Shown here piece after piece: positions 60,341 to 64,000 of a DNA stretch of 64,000 nucleotides; position 1 is the stretch's first letter; the number at the start of each line of letters is the position of its first letter. The DNA lies in assembly GCA_016713735.1 (NCBI GenBank), contig JADJOP010000013.1, positions 124,001-188,000 of the forward strand, given 5' to 3'. Origin of the DNA: Bryobacterales bacterium (lineage in GTDB: Bacteria; Acidobacteriota; Terriglobia; Bryobacterales; Bryobacteraceae). The position numbers and the translations under genes were made by a program. The notes under the pieces are model-generated. The model made no database searches and had not been told where the DNA came from. It was given only the letters and a program-made list of their open reading frames with translations.

Positions 60341-61933
60341 ATGATTGATCAACTGACGATTAGGCGTAAGATTGCCAGATTGAATCGTGGTGCGCCCCCG
60401 CGATTCATGGACCTGTTTGCCGGATGTGGCGGAATCACCCTTGGGTTCGCGACCGCAGGATATGAACTGGTGGCATCGGTTGAATCAGATGCATGGGCTG
60501 CCGACTCCCACGGAGCCAACTTTGCCGCAGTCAGCCGCGGGAAAAACCGCGAAGCTCATTTCAAGGCACGCGACATAACCGCAGAAAGCCCTGCCGCCAT
60601 TTTTCGGGATTTGGGGATCAACGGTTCAGTGGAAGATCAGGTGGACGTGTTGGTGGGAGGGCCTCCATGCCAAGCTTTCGCGCGCGTCGGGCGGGCCAAA
60701 CTCCGCCATGAAGCACAGCGCCGTGACGAGGACGATGCCGATGTCGCCTTCCTCGTTGATGGCAGGGTGAACCTTTGGCGACGATATTTGCACTACGTCC
60801 GGAAGACTAGGCCGCTCGCGCTGTTAATGGAGAACGTCCCTGACATCCTGAACCACGGTGGAAAGAACGTCGCCGAGACCGTTTCCCAACATCTCCGCGA
60901 GGAAGGATACGTGGTCCGCTATACGCTCCTGAACGCCTCATGGTTTGGCGTCCCCCAGACCAGGGAGCGGATGTTTCTCATCGGTGTTCATGAAGATCTG
61001 GGCACGGAAGTTGTATTTCCGTCCCCGACTCATCACTTTCTCTTGCCCTCTGGATATGAGGGGACGAGGGCTACAGCGCGGAAGCTCATTCACGAGCACA
61101 ACGTGCACGCGGAGTTTGAATCCAGCCATTGCTGGATCAGTGACCCGTCTGCAACCGACGGACTCCCGCCCACGACGACATCAAGCGAGGCATTCGCCGA
61201 CCTTCCCCCAATATATGCCCTGGATCTGCTGAAAAGCGGCAAACTCGCACGCGGTCGCAAAGATCCAGCCGAGCCCGTGGCATACACTTCGAGGGTCGCC
61301 ACAACCACTTGGTCGAGGCTGATGCGCGAGTGGCCGCAATTCACCACTGGCGATCACACCACGGGGCACGTGATCCGTTATCTGCCGCGCGATTACAAGA
61401 TCTTCCAGCTGATGGATGAGGGTTGGCAATATCCAGAAGTCTGGCGCTTCGTCGAGGCTAAGCGCCAGCAGTTGCTGGAGAGGCGATGGAAATCCGGTGA
61501 AAGCGATGACGCCGACGGCGCTGAGATGCAGGCGTTCATCAGGCAGTGGACGTTGCCGTATGACCCCGATAAGTTCCCGAACAAATGGTGGAAGCTTTAC
61601 GAAGACAGGCCGGCCCGGACCCTCATGGCGCACCTGGGTAAGGACTCCTACAGCCACATCCATTACGACAGGACGCAGGCGAGGACGATATCCGTTCGAG
61701 AGGCGGCGAGGCTGCAGTCCTTCCCTGATGGATTCGTGTTGCGTGGAAGCATGAATCCCGCTTTCAAACAAATCGGCAACGCTGTGCCTCCGCTCGTCGC
61801 TTACGCGATCGCGATGGCAATGCGGTCCATGATCGGCTGCCGTTCAATACCCGACATCCGCTGTGAATTGATGGGCCTGGACAAGCGATTGGTGACGACC
61901 GTTGCTGGGAGGAGTAATAAGTGCGTTTCCTGA
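60341..61933 (+). CDS. DNA (cytosine-5) methyltransferase
   Basis: 530 residues with all the C5-methyltransferase motifs in order: I FMDLFAGCGGITLGF, IV VLVGGPPCQAFARVGR (catalytic Cys), VI LLMENVPDIL, VIII PQTRERMFLIG, IX VREAARLQSFPDGF and X FKQIGNAVPP. The target-recognition region is long (about 235-440), unlike short Dcm enzymes, so the site is not predictable. Its end overlaps the next gene by 13 bases, an operon with translational coupling. Confidence 0.95.
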   Translation: MIDQLTIRRKIARLNRGAPPRFMDLFAGCGGITLGFATAGYELVASVESDAWAADSHGANFAAVSRGKNREAHFKARDITAESPAAIFRDLGINGSVEDQVDVLVGGPPCQAFARVGRAKLRHEAQRRDEDDADVAFLVDGRVNLWRRYLHYVRKTRPLALLMENVPDILNHGGKNVAETVSQHLREEGYVVRYTLLNASWFGVPQTRERMFLIGVHEDLGTEVVFPSPTHHFLLPSGYEGTRATARKLIHEHNVHAEFESSHCWISDPSATDGLPPTTTSSEAFADLPPIYALDLLKSGKLARGRKDPAEPVAYTSRVATTTWSRLMREWPQFTTGDHTTGHVIRYLPRDYKIFQLMDEGWQYPEVWRFVEAKRQQLLERRWKSGESDDADGAEMQAFIRQWTLPYDPDKFPNKWWKLYEDRPARTLMAHLGKDSYSHIHYDRTQARTISVREAARLQSFPDGFVLRGSMNPAFKQIGNAVPPLVAYAIAMAMRSMIGCRSIPDIRCELMGLDKRLVTTVAGRSNKCVS

Positions 61934-63795
61934 TTCTCCGCATCTTGACCCATAGCGAACTCGGAATGTTTCACGAGTATCGTCGCCAGAACAAAGAGGG
62001 ATCGAAGCAACGTGCCGTCAACTTCGACTGGGATGTAGTGGATCGCGTGTTCCCGGCCGCCAAGGACTCCGATCTCGTCGAGATGCAACTTCGGCACTAC
62101 ACCGACCAGGGGGTCGCGGAGACGCGGCAATGGTTGAAACGTCAGGAGAAGAACTGGCGTTTGGAGGGGAACTGTCCAAAGGACAAGTGCTACCACTTCG
62201 TCGACCCAGGTTGTCTTTTTGCGATGGAAGTGGACGCGAGCACCACACCGGCGCGCGGGTCTTGGGCAGTGTTTCGTAAGAGAGATGCCGTGACCAGGGC
62301 GATCCTGGCTGACGGAGAAAGCAGCAGGCTTGCGAAGTCGGCGATGATCGCGCTTCACGACCAAGAAGGTGAACGGACCTGGCGGGTCCTTAGCGATGCT
62401 CGGCCAGACCTGTTCACGACGAACCAGAATGGGACCACGATGAACACCTCTAACAGGAAAACCGGGAACAACGGAGTTGAACTGCCCCCCGATCCGGCGC
62501 GGCTCGTGCAGATCCTCGCATCAGTCGGACACACGATGCCCAGCGCTGTCGCCGATCTTGTCGACAACTCGATCAGCGCCGACGCTACTAAGATCGAAAT
62601 CACGTTTGGACGGCCAGATGCCGGCCACGGCCGGTGGCTGACTATCTCGGATAACGGCCACGGCATGAATAGGGCCCAGCTTGAAGAGGCGATGAGGATT
62701 GGCAGCGGATCTAAATACGACGAAAACGCCCTGGGAAAATACGGTTACGGGCTGAAGGGAGCATCTTGGTCCCAAGCCAAGGTATTCACTGTCGCGACAA
62801 AGTGTGCGTCCAAAGCAGCGTGCCACTTGACCTGGGATGCAGACGACATGGTTGGCTGGGTCGCGAAATCTGATGCCCTGGAGCAGTGGGAGCAGCGTGC
62901 GACATCCATTAATGGTCACGGGACGGTTGTGCTGTGGAAGGACATGCGCCCACCTCAATCAATGCCGACAACGCGTGGACTCGACCCGCACTCTGCCGAA
63001 ATCATGCTGCTGGAGCGGCATCTCGCGTTGGTATTCCACCGGTTCTCGGAAGGTAAAGCAGCAGGCCGGAAGCCCGTCACCATCTCGATCAACGGAAAGC
63101 TGATATCGCCGAACAACCCTGTTGGACATCCTCTCGCGTCCGCCTATGACCTGAAGACCATCCGGATTCCAACGGAGAACAAAGACGACGGTAAAGTTCA
63201 GGTGCAGGCCTATCTGCTTCCATCAGAGAATGAAATTTCCAATTACCACAAGGCTGAAGGCACAGAGTCCGTGAACCGCGCCTTGGACCTGATCGGCCTC
63301 CACGGGAAACGAAATGAGACACAGGGCCTGTTCATCTACCGCCATGATCGTCTGATCAAATGGGGCGGCTGGCACCAGATGTGGGAGACGAACGACGAAA
63401 AGACCAAACTTGCGCGTGTGGTCGTCTTCGCCAGAGATCTTGATGATTCCTTCAAGATCAACATCAGCAAACAGATTGTCCAACTTCCACAACAACTGCA
63501 GGCGGAAATAAAGAAAATCGCGGATGTCGCGCGACGGGATAGTCAGAAGAAGTATCGCAAGGAGGTCCCGCCACCTCCTCAACCTCCGCATCAGATACCT
63601 CCAATCGATGGAGGGCCCGGCCGCGGCTTCGGACCGACGACGGGCCCGCGGCTGCCGATTCCTCTGGGGCCGGCCGAGAAGCCGCCAAGCCCTCCAGAAC
63701 AGCCCCCGCGCATTGCCCTGAAGACAGTGAAGACGGATAAGTTCTTCTGGAAACTGACAAAGGGGAATCACTGGCGAGGTCGCAGTGCAGGTTAG
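61921..63795 (+). CDS. MORC-like GHKL ATPase with an extra N-terminal domain
   Basis: 624 residues from a GTG at 61921, intact. Residues 1-165 (RILTHSELGMFHEYRR, ETRQWLKRQEKNWRLEG) form a domain I do not recognise. From about residue 180 the GHKL ATPase fold begins: VADLVDNSISADATKIEI (N box), WLTISDNGHGMNRAQ (G1) and LGKYGYGLKGAS (G2). A Pro-rich tail (residues 545-600) ends the protein. Bacterial MORC-like ATPases occur in restriction clusters with C5 methyltransferases and Vsr (Iyer, Abhiman and Aravind). A short gene and a further gene follow, both coupled. Confidence 0.82.
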   Translation: MRFLILRILTHSELGMFHEYRRQNKEGSKQRAVNFDWDVVDRVFPAAKDSDLVEMQLRHYTDQGVAETRQWLKRQEKNWRLEGNCPKDKCYHFVDPGCLFAMEVDASTTPARGSWAVFRKRDAVTRAILADGESSRLAKSAMIALHDQEGERTWRVLSDARPDLFTTNQNGTTMNTSNRKTGNNGVELPPDPARLVQILASVGHTMPSAVADLVDNSISADATKIEITFGRPDAGHGRWLTISDNGHGMNRAQLEEAMRIGSGSKYDENALGKYGYGLKGASWSQAKVFTVATKCASKAACHLTWDADDMVGWVAKSDALEQWEQRATSINGHGTVVLWKDMRPPQSMPTTRGLDPHSAEIMLLERHLALVFHRFSEGKAAGRKPVTISINGKLISPNNPVGHPLASAYDLKTIRIPTENKDDGKVQVQAYLLPSENEISNYHKAEGTESVNRALDLIGLHGKRNETQGLFIYRHDRLIKWGGWHQMWETNDEKTKLARVVVFARDLDDSFKINISKQIVQLPQQLQAEIKKIADVARRDSQKKYRKEVPPPPQPPHQIPPIDGGPGRGFGPTTGPRLPIPLGPAEKPPSPPEQPPRIALKTVKTDKFFWKLTKGNHWRGRSAG

Positions 63796-63934
63796 CGAGT
63801 TGGACCCCAGCCTCTCGGCCCTCGTCAAGCAGATAAGCAATGACCCCCGCGCGATTGCACATCTGGCCTCTTTTCTTGGCGGGTTGGATAAGGTTGAGGT
63901 ACAGAAACGACTGCTGGCCGGAAAAGGTGAGTGA
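63785..63934 (+). CDS. 49-residue coupled protein of the restriction operon
   Basis: A GTG at 63785 lies inside the end of the MORC-like gene and the stop at 63932-63934 overlaps the ATG of the next gene (TGATG). The sequence (SELDPSLSALVKQISNDPRA and LASFLGGLDKVEVQKRL) is a single small helical domain. Overlap at both ends suggests a genuine coupled gene. No function is known to me. Confidence 0.55.
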   Translation: MQVSELDPSLSALVKQISNDPRAIAHLASFLGGLDKVEVQKRLLAGKGE

Positions 63935-64000
63935 TGAGCACGGTTCGCGTTGTCGGAACCGTACCGTTGAGGCCCAATTGGACAGGCAGACTGACGCCTG
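63934..64000 (+). CDS. Start of the next restriction-operon gene (cut by the window end)
   Basis: The ATG at 63934 overlaps the previous stop, and 22 residues are visible (STVRVVGTVPLRPNWTGRL). In comparable clusters a Z1-type helicase or a PD-(D/E)XK protein follows the MORC-like gene, but these residues are too few to tell. Confidence 0.6.
   Translation, partial: MSTVRVVGTVPLRPNWTGRLTP

Overview
The window looks like the chromosome of a high-GC soil Acidobacteriota bacterium of the Solibacter/Bryobacter type. The main evidence is a secreted protein whose C-terminal domain matches the TIGR03437-type domain amplified in Solibacter (22406-23524), plus a set of secreted sugar-processing enzymes with Tat-like leaders. 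This placement is by recognition only; no search was run.

Region 1 (1-23.5 kb) is chromosomal backbone. It holds a protease-nuclease fusion cut by the window edge; carbohydrate genes (Zn dehydrogenase, amidohydrolase, Gfo/Idh/MocA oxidoreductase, sugar isomerase, sialate O-acetylesterase, MFS transporter); a methyltransferase and amino-acid permease pair; a VapB-like antitoxin whose toxin is reduced to a stub; a nitrilase-family hydrolase; pcrA with a coupled 52-residue basic protein; a sigma factor operon ending in a Spy/CpxP-like protein; an HtrA protease; a damaged phoX; and the TIGR03437-type protein.

The backbone stops at the 3' half of a tRNA-Arg(CCG) gene (23546-23590). It ends exactly in the anticodon loop, as expected of an integration-site duplicate. 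Everything from there to the window end is accessory DNA. The other island end, presumably with an intact tRNA-Arg, is not in the window.

Region 2 (23.6-38.1 kb) is a mobile-element graveyard: an excisionase-like gene, IS21 pieces, an IS3 orfA fused to a dehydrogenase fragment, an IS110 split by an IS3 element, IS66 pieces split by a truncated tyrosine recombinase, and a serine recombinase split by an IS21 element. Target duplications identify three of the insertions precisely.

Region 3 (38.2-53.3 kb) is a defence locus. One minus-strand run of nine genes encodes an SF1 helicase, DrmA, DrmB (the DISARM core), a large unknown protein, two small proteins, a coiled-coil protein, an Hsp70-like ATPase and a Cys-containing protein. 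A NERD-domain SF1 helicase diverges from it. I see no DISARM methylase or drmC. The combination of drmAB with an Hsp70 module is the best candidate in the window for an undescribed system. Most of its longer genes carry single-base frameshifts, often in homopolymers, so decay and sequencing error must be separated.

Region 4 (53.3-64 kb) is a restriction cluster: Vsr, a broken Mrr-like endonuclease, a ribbon-helix-helix protein, a C5 cytosine methyltransferase and a MORC-like GHKL ATPase, running off the window end. Inside the endonuclease gene sits an IS1595-family transposon with 26-bp inverted repeats. Besides its transposase (itself split by a second IS3 copy) it carries a DUF262 protein and a HEPN-like protein as passengers.
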